From contig DCUH01000099.1 of NCBI GenBank assembly GCA_002327765.1, forward strand, positions 1-15,976: 15,976 bases of DNA, read 5' to 3'. The notes beneath the pieces are model-generated. The model saw only the letters and a program-made list of their open reading frames with translations, was not told where the DNA came from and did no database searches. The position numbers and the translations under genes are program-made. Source of the stretch: a bacterium UBA2219 (GTDB lineage Bacteria > Desulfobacterota > Deferrimicrobia > Deferrimicrobiales > Deferrimicrobiaceae). This document shows positions 15,474-15,976 of this stretch, piece by piece. How positions within the stretch are numbered: position 1 is the stretch's first letter; every line of letters starts with the position of its first letter.

Positions 15474-15976
15474 ATGTATTTTCCCGCAGCCGCGGTGGTG
15501 CTGGTCGTATTCTTCCTGTACAGCGCGATCAAGATCCTGAACGAGTACGAGCGGGGGGTCATCTTCCGGCTGGGACGCGTGATCGGGGCGAAGGGGCCTG
15601 GCCTGATCATCCTGATCCCGATTATCGACAAGATGGTCCGTGTCGATCTCCGCGTCGTGGCCATGGACGTCCCTGCGCAGGACGTCATCACGATGGACAA
15701 CGTGACGATCAAGGTGAGCGCGGTCATCTATTTCCGCGTGATCGATCCCAACAAGGCGATCATCAGCGTGGAGAACTTCCTGTACGCAACCTCCCAGCTT
15801 TCGCAGACGACGCTGCGCTCCGTCTGCGGGCAGGCCGAGCTGGACGATCTCCTGTCCAAGCGGGACAAGATCAACGCCCACATCCAGGAGATCCTGGACA
15901 AGGACACGGAGCCCTGGGGGGTGAAGGTCTCGAAGGTCGAGATCAAGAACATCGATCTTCCCCAGGAGATGCAGCG
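15474..15976 (+). CDS. Stomatin/SPFH-domain membrane protein, N-terminal part (3' end outside window)
   Basis: The open frame starts at the ATG after a doubled GGAGGGAGG ribosome site (15461-15469) and runs off the window with 167 codons visible. One N-terminal membrane anchor (AAAVVLVVFFLYSAI) is followed by the SPFH domain: NEYERGVIFRLGRV, KGPGLIILIPIIDKMVRVDLR, DVITMDNVTIKVSAVIYFRV, SQLSQTTLRSVCGQAELDDLLSKRDKIN, WGVKVSKVEIKNIDLPQEMQR. This is a typical bacterial slipin or stomatin that forms membrane-associated oligomers. It lies 40 bases downstream of the NfeD protease, the standard pairing in which the protease processes the stomatin C-terminus. That C-terminus is not visible here. Confidence 0.95.
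   Translation, partial: MYFPAAAVVLVVFFLYSAIKILNEYERGVIFRLGRVIGAKGPGLIILIPIIDKMVRVDLRVVAMDVPAQDVITMDNVTIKVSAVIYFRVIDPNKAIISVENFLYATSQLSQTTLRSVCGQAELDDLLSKRDKINAHIQEILDKDTEPWGVKVSKVEIKNIDLPQEMQ

Overview
The window is a dense, high-GC (roughly two-thirds G+C), gene-rich piece of a bacterial chromosome. It has no RNA genes, mobile elements, CRISPR arrays or sign of recent transfer. It holds 18 protein genes, two of them cut by the window edges. Third codon positions are strongly GC-biased, so long mirror-image open frames lie over almost every gene. A futalosine-pathway menaquinone gene (mqnA), a rsmD-coaD-aminotransferase cluster, a long NfeD protease paired with a stomatin, and short SurA-like periplasmic proteins together suggest a Gram-negative anaerobe or facultative organism of the deltaproteobacterial/Desulfuromonadota type or a related high-GC lineage. 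That placement is inference from gene content.

Layout. (1) 1-3119, plus strand: the end of valS, then nadC (NAD synthesis), a short SurA-like periplasmic chaperone and queD (queuosine/pterin synthesis), each start overlapping the previous stop by four bases. (2) 3137-4246, minus strand: mqnA followed by a 66-residue CxxC protein of the DUF1858 type, converging on queD. (3) 4303-6621, plus strand: a good sigma-70-like promoter, then rsmD, coaD and a class I aspartate-type aminotransferase, closed by a strong GC hairpin. (4) 6679-7092, minus strand: a lone Nudix hydrolase with its own promoter, divergent from the next gene. (5) 7150-15976, plus strand: a run of eight genes that could be one operon: LysE-type exporter, an 832-residue sugar-nucleotidyltransferase/phosphohexomutase fusion, a metallo-beta-lactamase-fold hydrolase, coaBC, family 4 uracil-DNA glycosylase, an RlmI-type rRNA methyltransferase, NfeD protease and a stomatin cut by the window end.

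The genes are mostly housekeeping: tRNA charging, NAD and coenzyme A synthesis (coaD and coaBC in separate clusters about 6 kb apart), rRNA modification, DNA repair and membrane quality control. I do not see a new defence, mobile or biosynthetic system. The points most worth a second look are the fusion protein whose phosphomutase half has degenerated at all four catalytic loops, the SurA-like protein with two CX3C cysteine pairs, and two plus-strand genes (rsmD, lysE) whose likely transcription starts fall almost on their start codons. Ten consecutive gene junctions use a four-base stop/start overlap, so translation is probably coupled along these clusters.
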